DNA from: Pyrinomonadaceae bacterium
GTDB lineage: Bacteria > Acidobacteriota > Blastocatellia > Pyrinomonadales > Pyrinomonadaceae
Assembly: GCA_019694345.1 (NCBI GenBank)
Contig: JAIBCA010000054.1
Coordinates: 1 to 33,010, forward strand
Direction: 5' to 3'
Length of the DNA: 33,010 nucleotides
A program made the translations under genes and the position numbers. Below are positions 13,912-23,800 of this stretch, piece after piece (position 1 is the first letter of the stretch; every line of letters starts with the position of its first letter). Below the pieces are notes generated by a model. The model saw only the letters and a program-made list of their open reading frames with translations, had not been told where the DNA came from and did no database searches.

Positions 13912-14286
13912 ATGGTTAGGCCACTTACTTTTGACCCGGCACCATTTTTTTCGGCTCTTGCAGACCGGACGCGGCTGCGGCTGCTCAATCTTATGCGGGA
14001 CGGCGAGGTGTGTGTTTGTTTCTTTGCGGAAACTCTGGGGACCAACAACCCAAAGATCTCGCGCCACTTGGCGTACCTTAAGCGTGCCGCCTTGGTGGTT
14101 GGCCGACGCGAGGGAAAATGGATGCACTATCGGATCTGCGAACCTGACGACGCACATGCCGCGGAGATCTTTGCCGCGACCATGAAAATGTTGCAGAACG
14201 ACCCGGAAATGCAGCAAGACCGAGCCCGATTGGTCTCGGTTTGCTGCAAACCTGCATCGCCGATCGCGATCCGAGGACGGACCTAA
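13912..14286 (+). CDS. arsR: ArsR-family arsenic-responsive repressor
   Basis: This 124-residue winged-helix repressor begins 'FSALADRTRLRLLNLMRDGEVCVCFFAETLG', with the recognition helix in 'TNNPKISRHLAYLKRAALV' and wing 'GRREGKWMHYRI'. As(III) ligands are visible: Cys34 and Cys36 in the alpha3 'CVC' pair (the third classic Cys is replaced: FF in place of DLC) and a C-terminal Cys111-Cys112 pair, a layout seen in other ArsR classes that bind arsenite with a C-terminal cysteine. It should release DNA on binding arsenite. It is divergent from the ACR3-arsC operon over a palindromic region. No ribosome site precedes the ATG, and the likely -10 lies only six bases upstream, so the mRNA is probably leaderless. 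Confidence 0.94.
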   Translation: MVRPLTFDPAPFFSALADRTRLRLLNLMRDGEVCVCFFAETLGTNNPKISRHLAYLKRAALVVGRREGKWMHYRICEPDDAHAAEIFAATMKMLQNDPEMQQDRARLVSVCCKPASPIAIRGRT

Positions 14287-14318
14287 TACCGTCGAAAGGA
14301 TCGGCGTGACGCGGAGAT

Positions 14319-15590
14319 CTATTTGATCTTTTTCAGGCTGCCTTGTCCGCTAATTTGCCGGTTTCCGGCCACCTTTTCCATTTGGGACATCGCCCGGAGC
14401 ATATTTTCGCCCAGCACCTTACGCACGTCGGCGTCCGAGTATCCTCGGCGGAGCATTTCATATGTGACGAGAACAAGATCCTCGACACCGTTCATACCGG
14501 CCGGCAAAAATGGAACACCGTCATAATCGGATCCTATTCCGACATGATCGATCCCTGCCACCTGCTTGATATGATCGATATGATCGACGATCCGCGTGTA
14601 CGGTGCAACGTATATCGGATTTTCGGCAAAGAGTTTGCGTTCGGCCTCGAAATAAGCGCCGGGATCGTCCTTGTACTTTTCTCGAAGTGCGTCGATCTGA
14701 GGCTTTAGACGAGCCGATCGCTCGTTTTCTTCTTTATTGGTTCGGGCGTCCAGGAACGACGGGTAGAAGTTGATCATGATAACCCCGCCATTTTTGGCGA
14801 CTCGCTTGAGGACGGCGTCGGAAACATTTCGGGTATGATCGTTGACCGCCCGAGCGTTTGAATGCGAAGCGATCACGGGAGCCTTTGTAATATCAAGTAC
14901 ATCGTTCATGACCTTTTCCGACACGTGTGAAATATCGACAAAGATCCCCAGGCGGTTCATCTCGCGAACGACCTCTTTACCGAACTCGGACAACCCATTG
15001 TTCTTGGGCGTATCACGATGAGCGTCAGCCCAATCGTGCGACACATTGTGGGTAAGCGTCATGTACCTTACACCCAGGCGATAGAAATCCCGGAGGGCAT
15101 ATAGCGAATTTTCGATCGCATAGCCGCCCTCGATGCCCATCAAAGCACATATCTTGCCTTGCTTCTTCGCCGCACGTATCTCAGCGGCGGTCGTACACAT
15201 CCTTAGCTGTGCCGGATGCTTTTCGGCCTCGCGATAAGTGGCGTCGATCAGATCCATCGCCCGCCGCATCGCGCCGCCCGTTTTCAGTGTCGAACCCGAA
15301 ACGTAGATGGAAAAGAACTCGCCGGTGATCCCGCCCGCCTGAAATCGCGAAAGGTCGGTATGAAACGGGTCGCCGTCCTTGTGAAACTTCCCGACCGAGT
15401 TGGACGCGAGATCAAAGTCCTCATCGACCATCGGTGAGGTAATGTCATTGTGGCCGTCGATCACAATTGAGCTTTTGTGTAGTCTGACGGCTCGTATCCA
15501 TAGCTTCGGATCAGCGTCTTTCGGCATCGTTTGAGCCAAAGTGGTACCGGTCAACGAAAGAAAGAGGGCGGCGGAAATCAGTTTTTTCAT
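14319..15590 (-). CDS. Membrane dipeptidase (renal dipeptidase family, M19), exported
   Basis: This zinc dipeptidase of 423 residues starts at MKKLISAALFLSLTGTTLAQ, a clean signal peptide; the frame upstream of 15590 looks non-coding. M19 marks are present in order: 'VIDGHNDI' with the His-x-Asp zinc pair (His47, Asp49), the bridging Glu in 'LMGIEGGYAI', 'VRYMTLTHN', the zinc histidines in 'VDISHVSEKV' and 'IASHSNARAV', and 'DHVGIGSDYDGV' with the catalytic-site Asp. The family hydrolyses dipeptides, including D-amino-acid ones, and sometimes beta-lactams, in the periplasm. It ends 32 bases from arsR, facing it, and has no clear operon partner. Complete; no odd residues. Confidence 0.95.
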   Translation of the reverse strand: MKKLISAALFLSLTGTTLAQTMPKDADPKLWIRAVRLHKSSIVIDGHNDITSPMVDEDFDLASNSVGKFHKDGDPFHTDLSRFQAGGITGEFFSIYVSGSTLKTGGAMRRAMDLIDATYREAEKHPAQLRMCTTAAEIRAAKKQGKICALMGIEGGYAIENSLYALRDFYRLGVRYMTLTHNVSHDWADAHRDTPKNNGLSEFGKEVVREMNRLGIFVDISHVSEKVMNDVLDITKAPVIASHSNARAVNDHTRNVSDAVLKRVAKNGGVIMINFYPSFLDARTNKEENERSARLKPQIDALREKYKDDPGAYFEAERKLFAENPIYVAPYTRIVDHIDHIKQVAGIDHVGIGSDYDGVPFLPAGMNGVEDLVLVTYEMLRRGYSDADVRKVLGENMLRAMSQMEKVAGNRQISGQGSLKKIK

Positions 15591-15738
15591 AATTTTAAGG
15601 TCGGTCATCGGCAGTCTATTCGCTGCAATTTTACTGCTTTTGTCCGGAATTTGATAACGCAGCGGTGTGGCCAGAAACAAGATCAGCCCTGATGTGTTCA
15701 ACAATGTAAAATAATGCTGGTCAAACTTGCCGCTGACG

Positions 15739-15747
15739 TGCTAATAT
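15739..15747 (+). promoter_or_regulatory. Possible extended -10 promoter for the GGDEF/EAL gene
   Basis: TGC-TAATAT forms an extended -10 about 110 bases before the GGDEF/EAL start codon. The -35 region is poor. Nothing else clear was seen in the 269-base gap 15591-15859. Confidence 0.3.
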
Positions 15748-15859
15748 TTCAGTTGGTGCAGGCCCACTTGGGTATTCTACCCCTTGCCGGCTTTGCGGAT
15801 CCCCATCAAACGCTTTCTGCGCGTCCCGTCTCTGCCCATTTTTACAGCCTCGCTTCAAT

Positions 15860-18800
15860 ATGTCCAAAAGGAACCGGACAAATACGGACAGCCCAATCGG
15901 GTCAAGTACGCTCGATCGCACAAACGCCCCGATTGTTGGAAATGGCCCGTCGGTCGATGACAGTACTTTTCGTGGATTTATCGAAAATCTGCCGGTGATG
16001 TTCTACGCCGTCGAGCCGGTATCGCCGTATACCCCGATCTACATCAGCAAGACGGTTGAGAAGTTCGGCTATCCATACGAAGAATGGATGAGTGACGGCA
16101 ATATCTGGGCACGGGTCATACACCCTGAAGATCGTGAACGCATCTTGACCGGGACGAGAAATGCGATGGATGCGGGCGAAGGCATCGACTATGAATACCG
16201 CATCGTCGGCAAGGATGGCTCGATATTTTGGGTGCGCGACCGCAGTTGCTTCATTAAGAATAGTGACGGCGTACCGATCTGCTGGCAGGGCGTAATTCTC
16301 GATGTAACCGAGCGAAAGATAGCGGTTCTGGAGCTTCAGAAACGCGAACGCCTTTACCGCACACTCGCAAAGCACATCCCGAAAACCGCGGTACTTCTTT
16401 TTGACCACGAGCTACGCTACTCGCTTGCGGACGGTGATCAGTTAAAGCACCAGGAATACGATGCAAGCCGGTTTGAAGGAAAGACCCTGCGGGAGGTTTA
16501 CGACGGTGACGATCTCGCCGAATGGGAGGATCTTTATCGCCGAGCACTTGCCGGTGAAAAGATCGTCCTGGACGTCGACCGAAATGATGCGAGTTACCAG
16601 ATCCACATCATCCCGGTTCGCGACGAAAACGATGTCATCTTTGCCGGACTGGTAATGTGGCAAGACATTACCGAACGCCGCCGAGCCGATATCGCTCTGA
16701 CTGAAAGCGAGGCTCGATATCGTCAGTTGTTTGAAAACGCTAACGATATCATTTACGTCCACGATCTCGAAGGAAACTATATCTCGATAAACGGTGCCGC
16801 CTCGCGGATCTTCGGCTACACGCGCGAAGAAGCATTGTCGCTTAATATGGCTGAGGTCACCGCCCCCGAGGACCTCGCGGTGATGAAGCGCAATCTTGCA
16901 AAGAAGATCGCCGGCAGCACGGATCAGACAATCTACGAGGTAGCCTGTTTCAAAAAGGACGGCACGCGCATTATTCTGGAGGTCAATAGTTCGGTTATCA
17001 GAAAGAACGGCGAGGCGGTCGCGATCCAGGGAGTCGCCCGTGATATCACCGAACGAAAACGGACAGAGGAGATCAGCCGAAAGAACGAAGAACGCTATCG
17101 CGACCTTTTTGAGAACGCGAACGACCTGATCTACACGCACGATCTCGACGGCAACATTACGTCGCTAAATCGCGCCGGCGAGATGATCACGGGTTACAGC
17201 CGTGAAGAAGCGGCAAACATCAATATTTCTGACGTCGTTGCACCAGAATTTCTCGAAGCCGCGCGCACGATGACCGCCCGCAAAATGGTTGATGAGCGGC
17301 CAACGACCTACGAGCTCGAGATCATAGCAAAAGACGGCCGCCGCGTGCCGCTCGAAATGAGTACGCGTTTGATAGTCAACGACGGGTTGCCGGTCGGCGT
17401 GCAGGGTATCGGCCGCGACATTAGCGAGCGGCGGCAGGCCCAGGAATCATTGGTCAATACGATCTCGCTCTTCGCTTCGACATTTGAATCGACAGCTGAC
17501 GGCATCGTGGTAATGAGTACGGACGGACGGATCGTCACGTGCAACTCGAAATTCAAGCAAATGTGGGATGTCCCTGATCCGCTGGTCGAAAGTGGGGATG
17601 GCCAGGCCCTTGTCCGGCATATTTCGGGACAAATGTCTGATCCTGAGCTTTATACTGCAAACTGTGAATCGCTGTTTGCCGATCCGTTAGGAATTCAAAC
17701 AGACGTTCTCGAATTGCTCGACGGCCGTATCTTCGAACGTTACTCTCAGCCGCAATTTGTCGAAGACAAACCTGTCGGCCGCGTTTGCTGTTTTCGCGAC
17801 ATAACCGAACGCAATCGTGCAGAAGAGCGGCTGCGCCACTATGCTCTCCACGACACACTGACCGAACTGCCCAATCGCGTTCAGTTCATGAACCACTTGC
17901 GGCAGGCGGTTGAACGGGCCGACGGCAACGCGTTTGCCAGCTTTGCGGTCCTGTTTCTCGATCTTGACCGCTTCAAGGTCATCAACGACAGTCTTGGCCA
18001 TGCGGTCGGCGACCACCTTCTGGTCGCGATCGCCGAACGTCTGAAGGAAGGCGTACGCCCGGGTGACGTGGTTGCCCGGCTCGGCGGTGACGAATTTGTG
18101 ATCTTGTTGAACCGCTGCGGAGATACCAGCGAGGTCGCACGGGTTGCGGAGCGGCTGCAGGCACGAATTTCCGAGCCTTTCCGTATAGATAATTACGAGG
18201 TGTTTACGACAGCCAGCATTGGCATCATCATCTCGAACAAGGGCCAGCGGCAGCCCGAGGAGTTCTTACGCGATGCCGACGCCGCGATGTATCGGGCCAA
18301 AGAGGCCGGAAAGGCGAGATACGAGATCTTCGACCGCGAGATGCACGTTCGCAACATGAACCTGCTTCAAGTCGAGACCGATCTTCGCCATGCGGTAGAA
18401 AGGAACGAATTCGAGGTGCTCTACCAACCCATAGTCGAACTTTCGACCGGTTGCGTGTACGAATTTGAGGCGTTGATCCGCTGGCAGCACCCAAAACATG
18501 GCCTTGTCTCGCCGAACGAGTTTGTCGGCGTCGCCGAGGAAACGGGGCTGATCATTCCAATAGGCAAGTGGATCATGGAGGAGGCTTGCCGTCAGATCGC
18601 GGAATGGCAAACGAAGTTTGGCAGAGCGTTATCCGTCAGTGTCAATCTTTCGGCCAAGCAATTGATGCATCCGACGCTGACCGCTCAGGTCGAGGAAATA
18701 CTCGCCAATTCGGGGCTTGATCCGCGTCAGCTCAAACTTGAGGTTACCGAGAGCACGGTCATGGAACACAGCGAGCGGTCGCTCAAGGTCCTTTCGGATC

Positions 18801-19201
18801 TCGATGCTTTAGGGGTCGAATTATCAACCGATGATTTCGGCACCGGATATTCCAGCCTCAGTTATCTGCAAAAGTTCCCGTTCGAAAGACTCAAGATCGA
18901 CCGGTCGTTCGTCAAGAAAATGGACGAGGACGAAAAGAGCGGAGCAATCGTGAAGACCATCCTGATGCTTGGCGAGAATTTGAATATCGAGGTCGTCGCT
19001 GAGGGCATCGAGACCGAGAGCCAACTCGAAAAACTGCGTTCTCTGGGCTGCACGCTAGGCCAAGGCTATTATTTCTCAAGACCGATCGACGTCCGCACCG
19101 CCGAACAGTACCTGATAAACGGACCGGACATGTTCGGCTTTGCCGACAAGCCTCAATTCCGATCACCGGGCCCGGCCATCGAGGTCCCCGAGGTACAGTA
19201 G
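15860..19201 (+). CDS. Five-PAS GGDEF-EAL protein (c-di-GMP synthesis/breakdown sensor)
   Basis: This 1113-residue cytoplasmic protein has no membrane helix. Five PAS domains lie in tandem: about 36-154, 160-274, 281-400, 408-526 and 530-652, each ending in a 'D(I/V)(T/S)ER' hinge; PAS3 and PAS4 are near-duplicates ('RYRQLFENANDIIYVHDLEGN' type). The diguanylate cyclase domain follows with an intact GGDEF at 742-746 and an RxxD inhibitory site (Arg733-Asp736) five residues before it. The phosphodiesterase domain has EAL at 870-872 and the catalytic set 'NLSAKQ', 'EVTES', 'DDFGTG', 'LKID' and 'AEGIET'. Both activities could therefore be live. PAS ligands cannot be read from the sequence. There is no clear ribosome site; the start is the first ATG that keeps PAS1 whole. 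Its end faces tolC two bases away. Confidence 0.95.
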   Translation: MSKRNRTNTDSPIGSSTLDRTNAPIVGNGPSVDDSTFRGFIENLPVMFYAVEPVSPYTPIYISKTVEKFGYPYEEWMSDGNIWARVIHPEDRERILTGTRNAMDAGEGIDYEYRIVGKDGSIFWVRDRSCFIKNSDGVPICWQGVILDVTERKIAVLELQKRERLYRTLAKHIPKTAVLLFDHELRYSLADGDQLKHQEYDASRFEGKTLREVYDGDDLAEWEDLYRRALAGEKIVLDVDRNDASYQIHIIPVRDENDVIFAGLVMWQDITERRRADIALTESEARYRQLFENANDIIYVHDLEGNYISINGAASRIFGYTREEALSLNMAEVTAPEDLAVMKRNLAKKIAGSTDQTIYEVACFKKDGTRIILEVNSSVIRKNGEAVAIQGVARDITERKRTEEISRKNEERYRDLFENANDLIYTHDLDGNITSLNRAGEMITGYSREEAANINISDVVAPEFLEAARTMTARKMVDERPTTYELEIIAKDGRRVPLEMSTRLIVNDGLPVGVQGIGRDISERRQAQESLVNTISLFASTFESTADGIVVMSTDGRIVTCNSKFKQMWDVPDPLVESGDGQALVRHISGQMSDPELYTANCESLFADPLGIQTDVLELLDGRIFERYSQPQFVEDKPVGRVCCFRDITERNRAEERLRHYALHDTLTELPNRVQFMNHLRQAVERADGNAFASFAVLFLDLDRFKVINDSLGHAVGDHLLVAIAERLKEGVRPGDVVARLGGDEFVILLNRCGDTSEVARVAERLQARISEPFRIDNYEVFTTASIGIIISNKGQRQPEEFLRDADAAMYRAKEAGKARYEIFDREMHVRNMNLLQVETDLRHAVERNEFEVLYQPIVELSTGCVYEFEALIRWQHPKHGLVSPNEFVGVAEETGLIIPIGKWIMEEACRQIAEWQTKFGRALSVSVNLSAKQLMHPTLTAQVEEILANSGLDPRQLKLEVTESTVMEHSERSLKVLSDLDALGVELSTDDFGTGYSSLSYLQKFPFERLKIDRSFVKKMDEDEKSGAIVKTILMLGENLNIEVVAEGIETESQLEKLRSLGCTLGQGYYFSRPIDVRTAEQYLINGPDMFGFADKPQFRSPGPAIEVPEVQ

Positions 19202-19203
19202 AT

Positions 19204-20895
19204 CTATTTTGAGACCGTCACGTTGTTGACCGCCAGCGTATTCCCGATCGCACGTTGAAATTCGGAGATCGCCTTGTTGAGGTCGGTCTGCGCCTGCAGT
19301 TCGCGGCTGCGGGAAACGAGCAGATCTGTCTGCCGCTGCAATACCAAATAGAACGTAGTCGTACCTCCCCGGAATTGACGCTGTTCGCTTGCGTACAGTT
19401 CTTCCGAAGCGGTTCTGGCTGCCGTTGCGGACGCGAGCCTGGCCTCGGCGGTCCGCAGGGCCTGAAGAGCGTTTCTCACCTCGGCCTCGATCCGTTGTTC
19501 GGCCTGTGTTCGAAGGTTGCGGATCCGTTCAGCTTCGACCAGCGTCTGCCCGAGGTTTGCCTTTGCGGTTCGGTTACCCCACGGCAGCGAGATAGAAACA
19601 CCGACTCGAAATGTCGGATAGTCCTGCTGCAGCAAGTTACCCAGCGAGTTAAAATATCCGCCGACGAGATTCGCCGGAACCCTGCTCAAACCGGTCGTCG
19701 GGTTGAACGCGGCCGGCGTTTCAGTTCCGGACAGTCCGGATGTCGTGTAGATACCGTACAGGTCGATCTGCGGCTTTTTCTGATCGCGATAATAACGCTC
19801 GTCGATCTTGTTGATCTCCTCGGTGGTAGCCCATTGTTCGACCTCCGGCCTGTTCTTCATTGCTGTCTGTACTGCCGCGTCAAGCGACATCACCGGCGAC
19901 CTCAGCGAGACGGGCGTCACGGGCGTTAGCGGCCGAGCCCATTCGGGTGATGACCGGTCGGGCAACAGCAGCGTCTTCAGCGTGTTTTCCGCCCGTGTGA
20001 CCGATTCCTGAGCGAGAAAGACAGTTTGTTCAAACGTAGAGATCTGGGCATTGGCCGCAACGATCTCGATCGGGGCCAAAACGCCCTTCTCGACAAGCCG
20101 CTTATTGCTCTCGAGCTGATCCTTTGCCTGTTTCAGGGTATCGGTCTGAACCTGCAGATTTCGAAGTGCAAAGGTCAGGTCCCAGTACGCGGCTTCGACG
20201 CCTGCGATAACGTCCATCGCCTTGACCCGAAGCTGAGCATCGCTGATCGACCGATTTCGCTTGGCGATCTCGATCGAACGACGATTGCCGTCAAATCTCC
20301 GGTCGCGGAGTAGCGGTTGCGTGTAGTTGAAGGTCAATGATGACGGGAACTGCGGATTTAGGAACGAGTTGGTGTTGCTGGTCGTGGTTCGCGACGAATT
20401 GAAAAGCACGGAATACGAACCGCCGGCTGCCGGTGTAAAACCGCTCACCCCGGCCGAGTTGAACATTCTTGTCTGAGTTACCGCACCATTTACGGCACCG
20501 CCGATCGCCGAGGCCGTGGGCGTCGAGGCACGCTCATAGTAGTTGTCCGACGTGATCAGCGGGTCATAGACCCCGCGTGCCCCGTCCAGCCGAAGGTCCG
20601 TGATCTGCGAATCATTGCGCGACGAATCAATATCGTTGTTATTCTTGAGTGCCATCTCGATGGCACTCTCCAATGTCAATGAAAGTGTGTCTGCCGAATT
20701 AACGCCGATACGCTCGTTGCTCGGCATCGGGGAAGACGGCAATGCGAGATTCGGCTGCACAGGCATTGGGTCCGGAGTCGGGGTCGGCGTCTGTGACACC
20801 GCCCCGGCGGCAAGGCCCAGCATTAGCAAGGCCGCTCCCAATGAGAACTTGAGGCCGTAAGACCTCGATCCGATCGATATATGGATCAACGACAT
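19204..20895 (-). CDS. TolC-family outer-membrane efflux protein
   Basis: This protein of about 563 residues is the exit duct of a tripartite pump. I chose the ATG at 20895, four bases after the pump gene's stop, since it starts a signal peptide ('GLKFSLGAALLMLGLAAGAVSQ'); the frame further up overlaps the pump gene. A Thr/Pro linker follows. The two OEP repeats are visible as helix-rich halves: 'LTLESAIEMALKNNNDIDSSRND' opens the first and 'SLDAAVQTAMKNRPEVEQW' the second; 'GVSISLPWGNRTAKANLGQT' and the closing 'RGGTTTFYLVLQRQTDLLVSRSRELQAQ' are typical. It is the last gene of the adaptor-pump-duct operon. Long coiled-coil stretches rich in Ala, Gln and Arg match the alpha-barrel. Confidence 0.92.
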   Translation of the reverse strand: MSLIHISIGSRSYGLKFSLGAALLMLGLAAGAVSQTPTPTPDPMPVQPNLALPSSPMPSNERIGVNSADTLSLTLESAIEMALKNNNDIDSSRNDSQITDLRLDGARGVYDPLITSDNYYERASTPTASAIGGAVNGAVTQTRMFNSAGVSGFTPAAGGSYSVLFNSSRTTTSNTNSFLNPQFPSSLTFNYTQPLLRDRRFDGNRRSIEIAKRNRSISDAQLRVKAMDVIAGVEAAYWDLTFALRNLQVQTDTLKQAKDQLESNKRLVEKGVLAPIEIVAANAQISTFEQTVFLAQESVTRAENTLKTLLLPDRSSPEWARPLTPVTPVSLRSPVMSLDAAVQTAMKNRPEVEQWATTEEINKIDERYYRDQKKPQIDLYGIYTTSGLSGTETPAAFNPTTGLSRVPANLVGGYFNSLGNLLQQDYPTFRVGVSISLPWGNRTAKANLGQTLVEAERIRNLRTQAEQRIEAEVRNALQALRTAEARLASATAARTASEELYASEQRQFRGGTTTFYLVLQRQTDLLVSRSRELQAQTDLNKAISEFQRAIGNTLAVNNVTVSK

Positions 20896-20899
20896 ATGG

Positions 20900-23800
20900 C
20901 TAAGCTGATCCCTCCGTATTACCATCGGCCTTTTGCGTTTTAAAGACGGAAAAAAGCCTCCTCGTGCTACCGGAAAATGATCGCCAGACCGTCGTCCCCT
21001 TAGCGTCATCAAACAGTGAATAAAATACCGGCACGGCCAGAAGTGTCAAAAGCAGACACATTGATTGACCTCCAACGACGAGGATCCCGATCGAGCGATT
21101 GGTCGCGGCGCCGGCACCGCTGCCCAGGATCAAAGGGATCATGCCCGCGACGAGAGCGATCGTCGTCATAAGGATCGGTCGCAGACGGTCACGATTTGCC
21201 TGAATTATCGCATCGTACCGATTAAGTCCGCGTGCCCGCAGTGTATTGGTATGATCGATCTGCAAAATAGCGTTCTTTTTGACGATCCCGAAGAGCAGTA
21301 AGATCCCCAAAGCCGAAAAGATGTTCAATGTCTGTCCCGCCATTGCCGTTGAAAGGAGCGCGAACGGGATCGAAAGCGGCAGCGTCAAGAGGATCGTCAC
21401 CGGGTGGATGAACGATTCAAATTGTGCCGCGAGGATCAGGTACATAAATACGAATGACAGCAAAAAGGCCAACAGGAAAGACTCGTAGGCCTTTTGCAAT
21501 TCCTTCGATTGTCCGCTGACGCCTGTCACATATTCCGGGCCCATCTTTAGGTCGGCAGCCATCTTCTGAAGTTTTGCCAGAGCGTCGGATTCTGACGAGT
21601 TGGGCGGCAACCCGGCTGATACCGTGACGACCCTTTGCCGGTTGAGGCGGCTGATCGACGACGGGCTCAAACCTTCTTCGATCTTGATCACCTTATCCAA
21701 GCCGACGATCGCACCGGTAGACGACGCCACTGCAAAATTCTGAAAACTGCTCCGGTCTCGCCTAAATGGCTCATCTGCCTGAATTACGACGTCATATTGG
21801 ACCGAATTCTCATTAAATGTCGATACTCGTTGCCCAGCCGCAAGTATATTCAGAGCCTGTGCGACGTTTCCGGCCGCGACTCCAAGATCGGCGGCTTTGG
21901 CCCGGTCGATCAGAACGCGTATCTCCGGCGTACCGATATCGATCGAATTGTCGGGGTCGCGAAACGCCGGGTCTTCTTTCATCTTCTCTACCAGCTGATT
22001 GGCGTAGAGAGTTAGCTTTTCCATATCAGGGCCGGCAATGAAAAACCCGATGCCGCTGCCTCCGCGACCAAGGCCGATTCCCTGCGCGATCGATGATGAG
22101 GCCGATACGGTAACCTGGTAATCTTTTGATGAATATTTCTTTACCAGTGCCCTTGTCTGATTTATCAGGTCTGCCTGAGATTTTTTGCGCTCGCCGACGG
22201 GCACCAAGCTAACATTGACAAAACCGTTATTGGGGCCTGAACCGCGGCCAAACCCGGCTAGCACAAGTGTGTTCTTAACGCCCGGCAACTGTTCGCGGAC
22301 ATCACGGGCGATACGGTCAAGTATCGATTGCGTTGCTGAGAGCGACGTTCCCTGCGGCGCACGAAGATTTATTTGAAACAACGACTCATCTTCGTCCGGC
22401 AAAAACGCCATCCCGACAAACTTGTAAAGCGGCACGATGGATGCGACCGTCAGGACACAGATCAGGACGACCGCCCAGCGGTATCGCATAGACAGTTTAA
22501 GAAGCCAGGTATATGAACCGTCGATCTTGCTGTAAAACCAACCTGCCTTAGAATCCGAATGCTCGGCCGCAACTGCAGTTTCGCCGCCGGCATCGCTTTC
22601 GACCGGAAATGCGGGATCCTGCCCGGTTTCTTTATCGGAACCTGCCGAGTCCTTTTTCGCCTTGATCCAGCGTGCGGCAAGCATCGGCGTGATCGTAAAT
22701 GAGACTATCAAACTTACAGCGATTGCGGCGGCTGATGTCAGTCCGAACGATGACATAAATCGGCCCACGATCCCGGTCATGAATCCGACTGGAATGAAAA
22801 CGGCCAAAAGCGAGAGCGTTGTCGCCAAAACTGCAAGTCCGATCTCCTTGGTGCCCTCGACGGCCGCTTCGAACGGGTTCATCCCCTTCTCCTCGACGAA
22901 CCGGTAAATGTTCTCGAGCACGACGATAGCGTCATCGATCACGATGCCGACCATCAGGGTCAATGCCAGCATCGTCATCTGATTCAACGAATAACCGATT
23001 GCCGCAATTACCGCAAATGAGGCGATGATCGATATAGGAATGGCGAGTGCCGAGATCAGCGTGGTTCTAAAATTCCACAGAAAAAAGAAAACGACCACCG
23101 CGGCGAAGAGGCCGCCAAGGATGAGGTGCTCCTCGATCGCCGTCAAACTGTTTTGGATGAATTCGGACTGGTCGCGGATCAGCGCGAACTTCATGTCCGA
23201 GGGCATGTTCGGCAGGATCTCTGCCATTCGCTTTTTGACGTTTTCGATGACCGCGATCGTGTTCGCTCCGGACTGTTTTCTGATTCCGAGACTTACTGCC
23301 TGGGTTCCGTCGAGCGAGGCAGCCGTGCTGGCGTCCGAGCCGGTCGATTCGACGCGGGCCACATCCTTGACCTTGATAGGATAAGAATTTCGTGTTGCGA
23401 TAACGATGTCGCCGAACTGACTCACTTCGGACAGTTTGCTCATCGTACGGACGCCGAGCGTTTTGGCCCCCTCGACCAGACTGCCGCCGGGCAATTCCTG
23501 ATTCTGCCCGCGGACCGCATTCGACACTTCAGTGACCGACAGATTGTATGCCTTTAGCCGGTCAGGATTTACAAATATCTTGATCTGCTTTTCGCGCGAT
23601 CCCCAAATGAAGACCTCGCCGACCCCATCGGTCGACTCGATCCGCTTTTGGACCAAATTTTGGACCAGCGTCGTAAGTTCGGTAATATCCCGCGGCGCAC
23701 TGATCGAATACATCAGGATGGGCTGCGAGTCAGGGTCGGATTTCTGGACCGACGGCGGATCGGCGTTTTCCGGGAGGCGGTTGATCGCCCCGCTGAGCTT

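Noticed and set aside
13873..14217. Minus-strand frame over arsR
   Set aside because: It covers the ars operator and the reverse of a clear ArsR; no support.
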